From Cellvibrio sp. PSBB006 (lineage in GTDB: Bacteria > Pseudomonadota > Gammaproteobacteria > Pseudomonadales > Cellvibrionaceae): a DNA stretch of 64,000 nt. The first letter of the stretch is position 1; each line of letters begins with the position of its first letter. Below the pieces are notes generated by a model. The model was not told the DNA's origin, did not search any database, and saw only the letters and a program-made list of their open reading frames with translations. The DNA lies in contig NZ_CP021382.1 of assembly GCF_002162135.1 (NCBI RefSeq), positions 558,001-622,000 of the forward strand. The letters are read 5' to 3'. The position numbers were made by a program, and so were the translations under genes. Below are positions 43,561-54,294 of this stretch, piece after piece.

Positions 43561-44268
43561 TTACAGTAAGGCCGCCTCTTCAGGGACCAGATCTTCACTC
43601 AGTACTTTTCGGGTACCGGCGATAGTTTCACCCAGCTCCCGGATCATACGCATCCGTTTGGGGTCCGGATGGTTGGATTCAATCAATAAGTATTGCGCTT
43701 TCTTATAATAGGCTTGGGCCGAAAATATGTCGCCCCTGCTGCTGGCTTTATACCCCTGTCCGATAAATGACACGGCGCTGACCATCAAATGCGCCCAGTT
43801 GAGTTCATTGAGATATACATCCAGTTCCTCATCACTTACCCGGCCTAACACATGTTGATGGCGCAGCACATGGGCGGCTTTATTCAAATGCGATTGGGCC
43901 TGAACAATTTGGACATCACTCTCCTTGAGGTAACTGGTGTGGGGGCGGGATCGCAAATTAACGAGCTCGTTTCCACGGGTTTCGGCATATTTGATGTTGG
44001 TTTCAATGTGGGTGGTGTTGCGCCGCTCCAATTGCAGGATTCGTTGTAAATGATCAAGGATTTCATCGTTGACGTGTTTGGCAATTTGTCGGTTGGGCAG
44101 GGTTTGCGATAAACAGTCGACCACTTCCTCCAGAAGCTCAACCTGTAACCGCATTTGGCGTTGCTGAAGTCGGCGAGTCCGCTCCCGTTTCTGCATCTGG
44201 TTGATGAAACTGACCAGACCCAGTGCTGCGAGAATAACCAAAATGAGTATAAAAAGAAGAGTCATCAT
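43561..44268 (-). CDS. Unrecognised membrane-anchored helical protein
   Basis: A 235-residue protein I do not recognise. An N-terminal membrane segment (~3-22) is followed by basic helix (QMQKRERTRRLQQRQMRLQVELLEEVV) and then an all-alpha region to the end. The last part, YKASSRGDIFSAQAYYKKAQYLLIE, looks TPR-like. ATG 44268 or 44265 is the likely start; a TTG at 44271 is less likely. No signal cleavage site is evident, so it is probably anchored with a cytoplasmic body. Upstream of it is the 351-bp space before topA. Confidence 0.8.
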   Translation of the reverse strand: MMTLLFILILVILAALGLVSFINQMQKRERTRRLQQRQMRLQVELLEEVVDCLSQTLPNRQIAKHVNDEILDHLQRILQLERRNTTHIETNIKYAETRGNELVNLRSRPHTSYLKESDVQIVQAQSHLNKAAHVLRHQHVLGRVSDEELDVYLNELNWAHLMVSAVSFIGQGYKASSRGDIFSAQAYYKKAQYLLIESNHPDPKRMRMIRELGETIAGTRKVLSEDLVPEEAALL

Positions 44269-44619
44269 CAATAGTCGGTGATATTTGCTAAAAAATTACC
44301 CGTGTCTTGCATAACGGTGTGCAAGGAAGGCGATAAAGTAAAATTTTCTTCTAAAAAAATCAATTAAAACAATTGGTTAGCTTTATTCTGTGTTGGCGCT
44401 CAAAGATGGAGTCGTATGCTCGGTTCCAGCATGTAATAACCATTTTTACCGAGCCAGTCGCAGAACAGCCCCTTGACCCTGATAGATTCAAGACTTATAT
44501 ATGCGCACCTTGTCGGCATTTTAGCCCGTCTTATGACACTTGCCTCAAGGGATTGTTGAAATATACGCCGCCGTTGGCGCAGTCGCCAGACCACTTATTG
44601 GAATTTATAGAAGAACGCT
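44269..44619. other. Upstream region shared with topA
   Basis: A 351-bp AT-rich space between divergent genes. Its right half overlaps a doubtful 85-codon reading frame (44406-44663). I see no strong hairpin or clear promoter pair. Confidence 0.5.
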
Positions 44620-44663
44620 ATGGGCAAATCCTTAGTTATTGTCGAATCACCAGCCAAAGCTAA
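44406..44663 (+). CDS. Doubtful small protein overlapping the topA start
   Basis: An 85-codon frame (start ATG 44406, [10 protein letters not shown]) that overruns the first 44 bases of topA in another frame. The translation includes [19 protein letters not shown], with three closely spaced cysteines, and codon choice is not obviously random. There is no good ribosome site, no family I recognise, and the long overlap is unusual. It may be a leader peptide, a real small protein or chance. Confidence 0.25.
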   Translation: MESYARFQHVITIFTEPVAEQPLDPDRFKTYICAPCRHFSPSYDTCLKGLLKYTPPLAQSPDHLLEFIEERYGQILSYCRITSQS

Positions 44664-47238
44664 AACAATCAATAAATACCTTGGTGGGGATTTTATCGTC
44701 AAATCCAGCATCGGCCACATTCGTGATCTGCCGACCAGCGGAACATCAAAGCCTGTGGATACCAAAGAGCGGGCCAAGCAAGCTGCCGCCACACGTAAAA
44801 TGTCTGCGGAAGAGAAAGCGGCCTACCAGGAGCAAAAGAGCAAACAACAGCTCATCAATCGTATGGGGATTGACCCGGAGAATAACTGGGCCGCTCACTA
44901 TGAAATCCTGCCCGGTAAAGAGAAAGTTGTCGATGAATTAAAAAAACTGGCCGAAAAAGCCGATCAGGTTTATCTCGCAACCGACTTGGATCGCGAGGGA
45001 GAGGCGATTGCCTGGCATTTGCGCGAAGCTATCGGTGGCGATAGTGATCGCTATCGTCGTGTAGTGTTCAACGAGATTACCAAGTCCGCCATTCAAAATG
45101 CATTTAAAAGCCCGGGCCCGATAGATCAGGATCGAGTGGACGCCCAACAAGCGCGTCGTTTCCTTGATCGCGTTGTGGGCTACATGGTTTCACCCTTGTT
45201 GTGGGAAAAGGTGGCGCGTGGGTTGTCAGCCGGTAGAGTCCAGTCCGTAGCGGTGCGCTTGGTGGTGGAGCGTGAGCGGGAAATCCGTGCGTTTATCCCG
45301 GAAGAATATTGGACTGTATTTGCCGACCTCAAAGCCGATAAAGCCCAAGCTGCCTTCGAAGTCAAAAAGCATAAAGATGAAGCATTCAAGCCGCTAAACG
45401 AAGCGGACGCAATGGCGGCCGTTAAGGCATTGCAACACGCCAGCTATGAAGTGGTCAGTCGTGAAGATAAACCGACCCAATCAAAACCCTCTGCGCCTTT
45501 TATTACCTCAACACTTCAGCAGGCAGCCAGCACTCGCCTGGGCTATGGTGTAAAGAAAACCATGATGATGGCCCAGCGACTGTACGAAGCGGGTTACATC
45601 ACCTACATGCGTACTGATTCAACCAACCTGAGCCAGGAAGCCGTGGAATCTTGCCGCGCTTATATTCTGGATCAGTATGGAAAGCGTTACCTGCCGGATA
45701 ATCCGGTCGCCTATTCCAGCAAAGAGGGAGCCCAGGAGGCTCACGAAGCCATTCGCCCATCCAGTGTTTCTGTGTTGCCGAACCATCTCAGCGGTATGGA
45801 GCGCGATGCAGAACGCCTGTACTCCCTGATTTGGCAACAGTTTGTTGCCTGCCAAATGAGCCCGGCGGAATATACAAGCACCACTGTGGTAGTTAATGCT
45901 GCCGACTATGAGTTGCGCACTCGTGGCCGCGTGATTCGTTTTGATGGTTTTACCAAAGTCTTACCCCAACTGGCTAAAAAAGATGAAGACGTCGTTCTGC
46001 CAGATATGAAAGTGGGGCAGGTGTTGCCGTTGATTAAATTAAATCCGGCGCAGCACTTCACCAAACCGCCCGCGCGCTACAGCGAAGCGAGCTTGGTGAA
46101 AGAATTGGAAAAGCGTGGTATTGGTCGTCCGTCCACCTACGCCTCGATTATCTCAACTATCCAGGACCGCGGTTATGTGCGTCTGGAGAATCGACGTTTT
46201 TACGCCGAGAAAATGGGCGATATTGTTACGGAGCGCCTGGTTGAGAGCTTTGATGATCTGATGGACTACAGCTTTACGGCGAACATGGAAGAATCACTCG
46301 ATGTCGTGGCACAAGGCGGTAAAGATTGGCGTAAATTGTTGGATGAATTCTACGCTGGATTTACCAATAAATTGCGGCAGGCCCATAGCAAAAGCAAGGG
46401 TATGCGTGCCAATGATCCGACCGATACCGATGTGAAATGTGATTTGTGTGGCCGCCACATGCAAATTCGCACGGGCAGCACCGGTGTTTTCCTGGGATGC
46501 TCCGGCTATAACCTACCGCCTAAAGAGCGTTGCAAGAACACCATGAATCTGGTCTCAGGGCACGAAGTTATCGATGCCGATGCCGATGAAGAAGCCGAGT
46601 CCAAACAGCTGCGCGCCAAACATCGCTGCAAACTGTGTAACTCCGCGATGGATAGTTACCTGCTTGATGAGCATCGCAAGATCCACATCTGCGGAAATAA
46701 TCCGGACTGTCCTGGCTATGAGATAGAGCAGGGAACATATAAGTTAAAGGGTTATGAAGGCCCAACGCTGGAATGTGATAAGTGCGGTAGCGAGATGCAG
46801 CTCAAGACCGGCCGATTCGGAAAGTATTTTGGCTGTACCAATAGCGAGTGTAAAAATACCCGCAAATTGCTAAAAAGCGGTGAAGCGGCGCCACCAAAAG
46901 TCGACCCAATCGCCATGCCAGAATTGAAGTGTGAAAAGGTTGATGATCACTATGTGTTGCGCGATGGCGCATCTGGATTGTTTTTGGCCGCCAGTCAATT
47001 CCCCAAGAACCGTGAGACGCGAGCACCCTTGGTGGCTGAACTGCTTCCCCACAAGGATCAGATTGATCCCAAGTATCGCTTCTTATTATCTGCACCTGTG
47101 AAGGACCCTGATGGCAATAAAACGGTGATTCGCTTTAGCCGCAAGACCAAAGAGCAATATGTTCAAACCGAGATTAACGGGAAGGCTACCGGCTGGAAGG
47201 CGTTTTACCAAAATGGAAAGTGGGTTCCCTCGAAATAA
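44620..47238 (+). CDS. topA: DNA topoisomerase I
   Basis: An 872-residue type IA enzyme that relaxes negative supercoils. The N-terminal Toprim domain opens [20 protein letters not shown] and holds the DLDREGEA metal motif. The active tyrosine is Tyr329 in [12 protein letters not shown]. The C-terminal part has three four-cysteine zinc ribbons, beginning [25 protein letters not shown] and [13 protein letters not shown], then a basic tail ([16 protein letters not shown]) of the TopA C-terminal repeat type. Length fits gammaproteobacterial TopA. The neighbouring DUF6586-type gene and nearby uup match the pseudomonad order. Confidence 0.97.
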   Translation: MGKSLVIVESPAKAKTINKYLGGDFIVKSSIGHIRDLPTSGTSKPVDTKERAKQAAATRKMSAEEKAAYQEQKSKQQLINRMGIDPENNWAAHYEILPGKEKVVDELKKLAEKADQVYLATDLDREGEAIAWHLREAIGGDSDRYRRVVFNEITKSAIQNAFKSPGPIDQDRVDAQQARRFLDRVVGYMVSPLLWEKVARGLSAGRVQSVAVRLVVEREREIRAFIPEEYWTVFADLKADKAQAAFEVKKHKDEAFKPLNEADAMAAVKALQHASYEVVSREDKPTQSKPSAPFITSTLQQAASTRLGYGVKKTMMMAQRLYEAGYITYMRTDSTNLSQEAVESCRAYILDQYGKRYLPDNPVAYSSKEGAQEAHEAIRPSSVSVLPNHLSGMERDAERLYSLIWQQFVACQMSPAEYTSTTVVVNAADYELRTRGRVIRFDGFTKVLPQLAKKDEDVVLPDMKVGQVLPLIKLNPAQHFTKPPARYSEASLVKELEKRGIGRPSTYASIISTIQDRGYVRLENRRFYAEKMGDIVTERLVESFDDLMDYSFTANMEESLDVVAQGGKDWRKLLDEFYAGFTNKLRQAHSKSKGMRANDPTDTDVKCDLCGRHMQIRTGSTGVFLGCSGYNLPPKERCKNTMNLVSGHEVIDADADEEAESKQLRAKHRCKLCNSAMDSYLLDEHRKIHICGNNPDCPGYEIEQGTYKLKGYEGPTLECDKCGSEMQLKTGRFGKYFGCTNSECKNTRKLLKSGEAAPPKVDPIAMPELKCEKVDDHYVLRDGASGLFLAASQFPKNRETRAPLVAELLPHKDQIDPKYRFLLSAPVKDPDGNKTVIRFSRKTKEQYVQTEINGKATGWKAFYQNGKWVPSK

Positions 47239-47268
47239 GTTCTGCGATGTTCTTAAGTCTCCGGTCAT

Positions 47269-47291
47269 GTGGCGCATCCCGAATGCGCCAC
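47269..47291 (+). terminator. Perfect hairpin between topA and the next gene
   Basis: GTGGCGCAT (47269-47277) and ATGCGCCAC (47283-47291) form a perfect 9-bp stem with a 5-base loop, 30 bases after the topA stop and 22 before the next start. No T-run follows, so it may be an mRNA-stability or attenuating structure rather than a true terminator. Confidence 0.5.
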
Positions 47292-47313
47292 AGCTATTTA
47301 TAAAGGTCTGTTT

Positions 47314-47847
47314 ATGGCTAATTCCAGCCTTTCGCTTGTAAACCAAAAGTTGGCTTACGCCCGTGCCACCTTAAAAGAGGCGGCTTTTCCGGAAGGGGGT
47401 GCCATCGCAACTAAGAAACTGCAACAGCAAGCACTGCTTGATGCTGCAGTCTTTCATCTGATGTGTGGTTTCAATCATTACTTACGGGAAGTGGCTGAAA
47501 CGTACCAGGTTAAGGAGGTTGCAACGGTAAATGATTGCGCCAATTTGTGGGCGGCGCTGAGCGCAATGGATAAAGAGCCTGCGGAAGCATTGGAGCTACA
47601 GTTGCTCGTTGGTGACAACGCGTCCTGGCTCGGCCAATTACAGCGCTATTATCAGAGTTTATGGGCAACACCAAAAGCTGAACCAGAGCACCGAGGCAAA
47701 GAGGAAGAGCAGGAAAATCTTATCGCGGTAAAAGTAATAGATGTTGTTGACGAGACACAAGAGGTGGATCTGGATGTAATTCAGTCATGGGCGGCGTCAT
47801 TCAGCGCGATGGTCGCTCGTCAACGTGAAACAAGTAGCGAATATTAA
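47314..47847 (+). CDS. Conserved hypothetical protein (DUF6586-like)
   Basis: A 177-residue soluble, mostly helical protein (NQKLAYARATLKEAAF, LQQQALLDAAVFHLMCGFNHYLREVAE). It resembles the conserved hypothetical protein found directly after topA in pseudomonads. ATG 47314 has AAAGGT six bases upstream; an in-frame ATG at 47269 lies inside the hairpin and lacks a ribosome site. C-terminal third is acidic. Function unknown. Confidence 0.82.
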   Translation: MANSSLSLVNQKLAYARATLKEAAFPEGGAIATKKLQQQALLDAAVFHLMCGFNHYLREVAETYQVKEVATVNDCANLWAALSAMDKEPAEALELQLLVGDNASWLGQLQRYYQSLWATPKAEPEHRGKEEEQENLIAVKVIDVVDETQEVDLDVIQSWAASFSAMVARQRETSSEY

Positions 47848-48022
47848 GCTCATCAAGCTTGAAAGGGGCAAACCGCAGCCTTCTGTTGATCGCCATCAAT
47901 GACTGTGGCACAATCAGCACCCTTCGCGCCCATGAGCCGGTTTGATCTCTTATTTTAATGATAGAAATCAAAGGGTTAGCGCTTTTTATATCGCCAAGTA
48001 CCTTTATCAAGTTTTGGCATAT

Positions 48023-48107
48023 GCGGTCGTGGTGGAATTGGTAGACACACCAGGTTTAGGTTCTGGCGCCGCAAGGTGTGAGAGTTCGAGTCTCTCCGAC
48101 CGCACCA
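48023..48107 (+). tRNA. tRNA-Leu, anticodon UAG
   Basis: An 85-base cloverleaf including encoded CCA. Acceptor stem is GCGGTCG/CGACCGC, anticodon stem CCAGG/TCTGG enclosing TTTAGGT (anticodon TAG, reads CUN codons, especially CUA). The long variable arm and TTCGAGT T-loop are typical of leucine tRNA. Placed just before tig, as in pseudomonads. With cmoAB in the same window its U34 could be cmo5U-modified, as in E. coli tRNA-Leu(UAG). Confidence 0.98.
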
Positions 48108-48186
48108 TTTTGAGCAGGTTATGAGCGAGTTGCTTCCCGCAGCCCCACTCCCATTTGAATAATCTTTGTTATATCACGAGGATAAT

Positions 48187-49503
48187 ATGCAGGTTTCACT
48201 TGAAACGACTTCTGGTCTGGAGCGCCGTCTGACGATTGGCGTGCCTGCTGAGCAAGTAGAAAGCGAAGTAGAAAAGCGCCTGAAAGAGGCTGCCCGCAAT
48301 GTGCGCATCAATGGTTTCCGCAAAGGCAAGGTGCCGTTGTCTGAAGTTAAACGCCGCTATGGTGCCGGTGTGCGTCAAGAGGTTGTGGGTGAGGTTATCA
48401 GCCGCTCTTTTTACGAGGCCGTACAAAAAGAAAATGTTAAACCTGCCGGTCAACCTAATATCCAGCCCAAGCAAATGGCGGCAGGCAAGGATTTGGAATA
48501 CATTGCCACTTTTGAGGTATACCCCACAGTTGCCTTGAGTGATCTGAGCGCTTACGAGCTCACTCGTATTGCAGCAGAAGTCACGGAGGCGGACATTGAT
48601 AATATGATTGAAGTCCTGCGTAAGCATCAGGCTACCTGGACTGAAGTGGATCGTGCTGCCGCTGATGGCGACAAAGTAAATATTGACTTTGTGGGCACCA
48701 AAGACGGTGTAGAGTTTGCCGGTGGTAAAGCTGAAGGTCAGGATCTGGTATTGGGCTCCAAATCAATGATTCCGGGTTTTGAGGACGGTATCCTTGGAAT
48801 GAAAGCCGGGGAAGAAAAGGTCATCAAGGTGACTTTCCCGGAAGACTACCAGTCTGAAGAGTTGAAGGGCGCCAACGCGGAATTTGCTATCAAAGTGCAC
48901 AAGGTAACCGAAAGTGTACTGCCGGAGTTGAACAAGGCATTCTTCCAAAAGTTTGGCGTTGAAAAAGGCGGCGAAAAACAATTCCGCAAAGAAGTCAAAG
49001 CCAATATGGAGCGTGAGCTTGGCAATGCGATCAAGGCTAAAGTCAAAGGGCAGGTGATGGATGCGTTGATTGCGTCCCACTCCACTGATGTTCCTAAAGC
49101 GCTTGTGGCGAACGAGATCAATGTATTAAGAGAACAGATGTTACAGCGATTTGGTGGCCAAAAGCAGAATTTTGATGTCAAGTCGTTGCTGCCGGATACC
49201 ATGTTCCAAGAGGAAGCTGAGCGCCGTGTAACCTTGGGGTTGATCGTAGGTGAAATCGTTAAATCAGCAAAATTGAAGCCGGATGCCAAACGTGTAAAAG
49301 CGATGATTGAGGATATTGCTTCAACTTATCAGGAGCCCCAGGAAGTCGTTGAATACTACAATAGTAATCGCGAGTTAATGGCGGGTGTTGAGTCTGCTGT
49401 CCTTGAAGATCAGGTCGTTGACTATATACTTTCCCAGGCGAAAGTCACCGAGCAACAATCGAGCTATGACGAAGTAATCAAGTCCAGTAGCCCGCAGCAA
49501 TAA
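48187..49503 (+). CDS. tig: Trigger factor
   Basis: A 438-residue ribosome-bound chaperone with prolyl isomerase activity. The ribosome-binding N-terminal domain (1-~145) contains the signature GFRKGKVP. The FKBP-type domain (~150-245) includes GDKVNIDFVGTKDGVEFAGGKAEG and MIPGFEDGILGMKAGEEK, and the C-terminal helical arms follow. ATG 48187 is preceded by GAGGA; the upstream in-frame codon at 48166 lacks one. A strong hairpin follows the stop, and clpP begins 181 bp later. Confidence 0.97.
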   Translation: MQVSLETTSGLERRLTIGVPAEQVESEVEKRLKEAARNVRINGFRKGKVPLSEVKRRYGAGVRQEVVGEVISRSFYEAVQKENVKPAGQPNIQPKQMAAGKDLEYIATFEVYPTVALSDLSAYELTRIAAEVTEADIDNMIEVLRKHQATWTEVDRAAADGDKVNIDFVGTKDGVEFAGGKAEGQDLVLGSKSMIPGFEDGILGMKAGEEKVIKVTFPEDYQSEELKGANAEFAIKVHKVTESVLPELNKAFFQKFGVEKGGEKQFRKEVKANMERELGNAIKAKVKGQVMDALIASHSTDVPKALVANEINVLREQMLQRFGGQKQNFDVKSLLPDTMFQEEAERRVTLGLIVGEIVKSAKLKPDAKRVKAMIEDIASTYQEPQEVVEYYNSNRELMAGVESAVLEDQVVDYILSQAKVTEQQSSYDEVIKSSSPQQ

Positions 49504-49513
49504 GTGCTCAAAA

Positions 49514-49541
49514 AAGCCGCAAAACGCTGGTTTTGCGGCTT
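49514..49541 (+). terminator. Terminator after tig
   Basis: AAGCCGCAAAAC (49514-49525) pairs perfectly with GTTTTGCGGCTT (49530-49541), a 12-bp stem with a 4-base loop, 10 bases after the tig stop. The trailing sequence is pyrimidine-rich (CCTTCCTCC) rather than a pure T-run. Confidence 0.82.
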
Positions 49542-49684
49542 CCTTCCTCCCAAATTCTCTCCCCAAATGCGCTTGATACTGGCATATAATCGCATCACAG
49601 GTTAAGCTCCCTAATGTCATATCAGGTCTGCAAGCGGTTGATCTGAGTTGTTTCTTTCCCTGGCACAAGGATAAAAGAAGGCAC

Positions 49685-50320
49685 ATGTCGTACGATTATT
49701 CCAAATCAGCCCCATCCATTATCAACAGTGGCCTGGTGCCAATCGTTGTAGAGCAAACGGCGCGCGGTGAGCGCTCATACGATATTTATTCACGCTTATT
49801 GAAAGAGCGGGTGATCTTTCTGGTAGGGCCGGTCGAAGATTATATGGCTAATCTGGTTGTGGCTCAGTTGCTGTTTCTGGAAGCCGAAAACCCCGACAAA
49901 GATATTCATTTATACATTAATTCACCCGGCGGTTCGGTAACGGCGGGGATGTCGATTTATGACACCATGCAGTTTATTAAACCGGATGTAAGCACCATGT
50001 GCATTGGCCAAGCCTGTAGTATGGGAGCGTTCTTGTTGACTGCTGGTGCCAAGGGTAAGCGTTACTGTTTACCGAATTCCCGCGTGATGATTCATCAGCC
50101 TAGCGGGGGCGCGCAAGGTCAGGCATCTGATATTCATATTCATGCCCAAGAAATTTTAAAGATCCGCGGACGTCTAAACGAGCTGATGGCCCACCATACG
50201 GGACAGCCGGTAGAAAAAATTGAAAAAGATACCGAGCGCGACAATTTTATGTCAGCAACGCAATCCCAGGAATACGGTTTGGTTGATGCAGTAATTGAAA
50301 AGCGCATAATTACCAAATAA
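49685..50320 (+). CDS. clpP: ATP-dependent Clp protease proteolytic subunit
   Basis: A 211-residue serine protease that forms the double-heptamer chamber used by ClpX and ClpA. Ser112 (GQACSMGAF) and His137 (VMIHQP) are the expected catalytic residues, with Asp near 186 completing the triad. The short N-terminal propeptide and [18 protein letters not shown] are typical. A possible -10 box TATAAT lies at 49585-49590, about 95 bp upstream. The clpX start follows by 92 bp, the conserved tig-clpP-clpX-lon order. Confidence 0.97.
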   Translation: MSYDYSKSAPSIINSGLVPIVVEQTARGERSYDIYSRLLKERVIFLVGPVEDYMANLVVAQLLFLEAENPDKDIHLYINSPGGSVTAGMSIYDTMQFIKPDVSTMCIGQACSMGAFLLTAGAKGKRYCLPNSRVMIHQPSGGAQGQASDIHIHAQEILKIRGRLNELMAHHTGQPVEKIEKDTERDNFMSATQSQEYGLVDAVIEKRIITK

Positions 50321-50412
50321 ATCCATGCAGTGAGTTATAAAAGAACTGCAGAGCTTGAAATCCAGGGTAAAGCACGCATAGTTATCCTGAAATACTTGAC
50401 GGAGTGGTTTCA

Positions 50413-51708
50413 ATGACCGATCACACCAGTGACGCTGGCGACAAAAACGGGAAACTCTTGTATTGCTCGTTTTGTGGCAAAAGTCAGCATGAGGTTCGCA
50501 AATTAATTGCAGGGCCCTCGGTATTCATTTGTGATGAATGTGTTGATTTATGCAACGACATTATTCGCGAAGAAATACAAGAGAGCAGTATCGAAGGCAG
50601 TTCAGACAAGCTGCCGAAGCCTCACGAAATTTCTGCCATTCTGGATCAGTACGTTATTGGCCAGCAAAAGGCCAAAAAAGTATTGGCAGTAGCGGTATAC
50701 AATCATTACAAGCGTCTCAGGGTTGGCGATAAAACCAAAGACAAGGAGCCTGTAGAGCTGGGCAAAAGCAATATTTTGCTGGTTGGCCCGACAGGCAGCG
50801 GTAAAACCTTGCTGGCTGAAACCTTGGCTCGTTTGCTGGATGTACCCTTTACTATTGCTGATGCTACCACCTTGACTGAGGCGGGATATGTCGGCGAAGA
50901 CGTAGAAAACATCATTCAGAAATTGCTGCAAAAATGTGACTATGATGTAGAAAAAGCGCAGCAAGGCATTGTGTACATCGACGAAATTGACAAGATTTCC
51001 CGCAAATCTGACAACCCATCGATAACGCGAGATGTTTCCGGTGAAGGTGTGCAGCAAGCACTACTTAAATTAATTGAAGGCACCATTGCCTCAGTTCCAC
51101 CGCAAGGTGGCCGTAAGCATCCACAGCAGGAATTCTTGCAGGTTGATACGTCGAATATTTTGTTTATTTGTGGCGGTGCATTCGCTGGTCTGGACAAAGT
51201 AATTCGTGAGCGTTCCGAGAAAGGTGGTATTGGCTTCAGCGCAGAAGTAAAGAGCAAAGATGACAAACGTAACTTTGGCGAAACTCTGCACGATTTGGAG
51301 CCGGAAGACTTGGTGCGTTACGGTTTGATTCCAGAGTTTGTTGGACGTTTACCGGTTATTGCTACTCTTGATGAGCTGGATAAAGAGGCTTTAGTGCGAA
51401 TTTTAACTGAGCCGAGAAATGCACTGACGAAGCAGTATGCACGGTTGTTCGATATGGAAGGTGTGGCCATTGATTTTCGTCCGGATGCGTTGGATGCAGT
51501 CGCATTACGCGCAATGGAACGTAAAACCGGTGCTCGCGGACTTCGTTCTATTATGGAGTCTGTTTTGCTTGACACCATGTACCGCATTCCATCTGAAGAG
51601 CATGTAGTAAAAGTGGTTGTAGACGAATCAGTAATCAAAGGTGAGTCTGAGCCGATTCTGGTATATGAAAACCTTGAGAAGCCAGCTAAGGTTGCTAAAG
51701 AGGATTAA
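50413..51708 (+). CDS. clpX: ATP-dependent Clp protease ATP-binding subunit ClpX
   Basis: A 431-residue AAA+ unfoldase that feeds substrates to ClpP. The N-terminal C4 zinc-binding domain has CSFCGK and CDEC. The Walker A motif is GPTGSGKT, Walker B is [10 protein letters not shown], and the pore and sensor regions ([19 protein letters not shown]) and IGF loop region are present. GGAG at 50401-50404 supports ATG 50413; a GTG at 50404 overlapping that site is rejected. A terminator lies after the stop, so lon has its own promoter. Confidence 0.97.
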   Translation: MTDHTSDAGDKNGKLLYCSFCGKSQHEVRKLIAGPSVFICDECVDLCNDIIREEIQESSIEGSSDKLPKPHEISAILDQYVIGQQKAKKVLAVAVYNHYKRLRVGDKTKDKEPVELGKSNILLVGPTGSGKTLLAETLARLLDVPFTIADATTLTEAGYVGEDVENIIQKLLQKCDYDVEKAQQGIVYIDEIDKISRKSDNPSITRDVSGEGVQQALLKLIEGTIASVPPQGGRKHPQQEFLQVDTSNILFICGGAFAGLDKVIRERSEKGGIGFSAEVKSKDDKRNFGETLHDLEPEDLVRYGLIPEFVGRLPVIATLDELDKEALVRILTEPRNALTKQYARLFDMEGVAIDFRPDALDAVALRAMERKTGARGLRSIMESVLLDTMYRIPSEEHVVKVVVDESVIKGESEPILVYENLEKPAKVAKED

Positions 51709-51749
51709 TTTCCCTCACTTGTTTCATAAACCAGCTGTAGTTAGCAGAA

Positions 51750-51781
51750 GGGCGCCCAGTCGGCGCTCTTTTCGTTTTTTT
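51750..51781 (+). terminator. Terminator after clpX
   Basis: GGGCGCC (51750-51756) pairs with GGCGCTC (51762-51768) using one G-T pair and a 5-base loop, followed by TTTTCGTTTTTTT to 51781. A typical intrinsic terminator 41 bases after the clpX stop. Confidence 0.85.
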
Positions 51782-51792
51782 AGCCAGTCAAA

Positions 51793-51821
51793 CTTGTATT
51801 TCTTGCAAATAGCCCCCAATC
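51793..51821 (+). promoter_or_regulatory. Candidate sigma-32 heat-shock promoter for lon
   Basis: CTTGTAT (51793-51799) followed after 14 bases by CCCCAAT (51814-51820) resembles the heat-shock consensus CTTGAAA...CCCCATNT. It lies just past the clpX terminator and about 55 bp before the lon start. lon is a classic sigma-32 gene in E. coli, so context supports the match. Confidence 0.65.
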
Positions 51822-51876
51822 TTAAGACATGACTGCACCCTCTGTGCAGCGTCTTTCCTAGTATGAGGGATTCCTG

Positions 51877-54294
51877 ATGAGTCAATCAGATATTTCCGTT
51901 TCCAATGCCAATGAGTTGCCGTTGTTGCCCCTGCGGGATGTTGTGGTTTACCCGCATATGGTTACCCCATTGTTTGTCGGCCGCGGGAAATCCATAGAGG
52001 CGCTAGAGCGCGCCATGGTGAGCGACAAACAAGTACTTTTGGTCGCCCAAAGAAACCCTTCGGTAGATGATCCTACTGCTGAGGATGTGTATTCCATAGG
52101 AACTATTGCTTCTATCTTACAGTTACTCAAGCTGCCCGATGGAACAGTCAAAGTACTGGTGGAAGGGGTAGAGCGTGCAAACATTGAAGCTGTCGACGAC
52201 CTCGATACATTTTTTCGCGCTCGTATTGTGCCTATGGCTGAAGAAGAGTTATCCGGTAAAGAAGCGGATATTCTAATCCGCTCCACAATTGATCAGTTCG
52301 AGAAATATGTAAACCTCAGCAAAAAAGTGCCCGCAGAAGTCATTACATCGTTGTCAGGTATTGATGATCCGGGTCGCCTGGCAGATACCGTTGCCGCACA
52401 TATGGCGCTTGAGCTTCCCCAGAAACAAACCATTCTTGAAATGGCGAGTGTGCGTGAGCGCATTGAGCATCTATTGAACTTAATGGATGCTGAAGTTGAC
52501 GTGATTGAAGTTGAAAAAAAAATTCGTGGTCGCGTTAAAAAACAAATGGAAAAAAGTCAGCGCGAATATTATTTGAATGAGCAAATGAAAGCCATTCAAA
52601 AAGAGCTTGGCGATCTCGGCGAAGAGGTTAACGAGATTGATGAGCTTGAGAAAAAGATTCACGCAGTGGGTATGCCGAAAGAAGTTGAAGAAAAGGCACG
52701 AGCCGAATTAGGTAAATTGAAAATGATGTCGCCGATGTCGGCAGAGGCGTCTGTTTTGCGTGCATACATCGACTGGATGTTGAAGGTGCCTTGGAAAAAG
52801 CGTAGCAAGGTTCGCCATGACCTTGCGCGTGCTGAAGAGGTGCTGGAAAAAGATCACTTCGGCCTGGAAGAAGTCAAAGAACGTATTCTTGAGTATCTCG
52901 CTGTTCAGCAGCGGGTGAAGAAAATCAAAGGACCTATTTTATGTCTGGTTGGACCACCGGGTGTGGGTAAAACATCGCTTGGTGAATCAATTGCGCGAGC
53001 AACGAATCGCGAATTCGTGCGGATGGCGTTGGGTGGGGTTCGTGATGAGGCAGAAATTCGTGGTCATCGCCGCACCTACATCGGTTCACTGCCCGGTAAG
53101 CTGATTCAGAAGATGGCCAAAGTTGGAGTTAAGAACCCACTGTTTTTGCTCGACGAAGTTGACAAGATGGGAATGGATAATCGTGGTGACCCTGCCTCGG
53201 CTCTCCTGGAGGTGCTCGATCCCGAACAGAACAATCATTTTAATGACCATTATCTTGAAGTTGATTACGATTTGTCAGACGTCATGTTTGTCTGCACATC
53301 CAACTCCATGAATATTCCTGGTCCATTGTTGGATCGGATGGAGGTCATCCGCATTCCCGGTTACACCGAGGATGAAAAACTTAATATTGCCCTGCGCTAT
53401 TTGATTCCCAAGCAAATGGAAGCTAATGGCCTGAAAGAAAGTGAAATCAATATCAAGCCTGACGCCATTCGGGACATCGTCCGTTACTACACGCGTGAAG
53501 CAGGGGTGCGGGGACTTGAAAGAGAAATCGCCAAGTTATGCCGAAAAGTTGTCACCAGTCATGTGAAGAAAAAAAGCGTTAAGGTTGATGTTATCGGGCC
53601 GGATTCTTTGGAGAACCTGTTGGGTGTGCGGAAGTTTGATTTTGGCCGCGCAGAAAACAAGGACCAAATCGGCCAGGTTACCGGTCTTGCCTGGACGCAG
53701 GTTGGTGGTGAATTATTAACCATCGAATCATCGGCCGTAGCTGGTAAAGGCAGAATGATTAAGACGGGTTCGCTTGGTGATGTGATGCAGGAGTCTATTC
53801 AGGCTGCGTTAACCGTCGTCAGATCCAGAGCTCAAAGCCTGGGTGTTGCGCCGGATTATCATGAGAAAGTGGATATTCATATACACGTACCTGAAGGCGC
53901 TACACCAAAAGATGGTCCCAGTGCCGGTATCGCGATGTGTACTGCATTGGTTTCTGTGCTGACGGGTATTCCGGTAAGAGCAGATGTAGCCATGACTGGC
54001 GAAATTACCCTGCGCGGTGAAGTTTTACGTATTGGCGGTTTGAAGGAAAAATTATTGGCGGCTCATCGTGGCGGCATCAAAACAGTAATTATTCCTGCTG
54101 AAAATGAGCGCGATCTCAAGGAAATTCCAGATAATATCAAGGAGGATTTAACTATCAAGCCAGTGCAATGGATTGACGATGTTTTGCAAATTGCGTTACA
54201 GCATATGCCGACGCCATTGTCTGATGAAGAATATCAGGCTTTGCAAAAGCAGGCTCAAAAAGACGATAACGCCAATCGTATCAGTACGCATTAA
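51877..54294 (+). CDS. lon: ATP-dependent protease La
   Basis: An 805-residue homo-oligomeric AAA+ protease that degrades misfolded and regulatory proteins. The N-terminal LAN domain (~12-200, [23 protein letters not shown]) is followed by a coiled coil and the ATPase domain (Walker [10 protein letters not shown], Walker [12 protein letters not shown]). The C-terminal Ser-Lys protease domain has Ser682 (PKDGPSAG) and Lys725 ([11 protein letters not shown]). The 43-residue spacing of the dyad equals that in E. coli Lon. GAGGG precedes the ATG. Confidence 0.97.
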   Translation: MSQSDISVSNANELPLLPLRDVVVYPHMVTPLFVGRGKSIEALERAMVSDKQVLLVAQRNPSVDDPTAEDVYSIGTIASILQLLKLPDGTVKVLVEGVERANIEAVDDLDTFFRARIVPMAEEELSGKEADILIRSTIDQFEKYVNLSKKVPAEVITSLSGIDDPGRLADTVAAHMALELPQKQTILEMASVRERIEHLLNLMDAEVDVIEVEKKIRGRVKKQMEKSQREYYLNEQMKAIQKELGDLGEEVNEIDELEKKIHAVGMPKEVEEKARAELGKLKMMSPMSAEASVLRAYIDWMLKVPWKKRSKVRHDLARAEEVLEKDHFGLEEVKERILEYLAVQQRVKKIKGPILCLVGPPGVGKTSLGESIARATNREFVRMALGGVRDEAEIRGHRRTYIGSLPGKLIQKMAKVGVKNPLFLLDEVDKMGMDNRGDPASALLEVLDPEQNNHFNDHYLEVDYDLSDVMFVCTSNSMNIPGPLLDRMEVIRIPGYTEDEKLNIALRYLIPKQMEANGLKESEINIKPDAIRDIVRYYTREAGVRGLEREIAKLCRKVVTSHVKKKSVKVDVIGPDSLENLLGVRKFDFGRAENKDQIGQVTGLAWTQVGGELLTIESSAVAGKGRMIKTGSLGDVMQESIQAALTVVRSRAQSLGVAPDYHEKVDIHIHVPEGATPKDGPSAGIAMCTALVSVLTGIPVRADVAMTGEITLRGEVLRIGGLKEKLLAAHRGGIKTVIIPAENERDLKEIPDNIKEDLTIKPVQWIDDVLQIALQHMPTPLSDEEYQALQKQAQKDDNANRISTH

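Noticed and set aside
48023..48107. tRNA-Leu 3' end as an integration (att) site
   Set aside because: Only tig follows directly; no integrase, phage gene or repeated tRNA 3' end is visible downstream.
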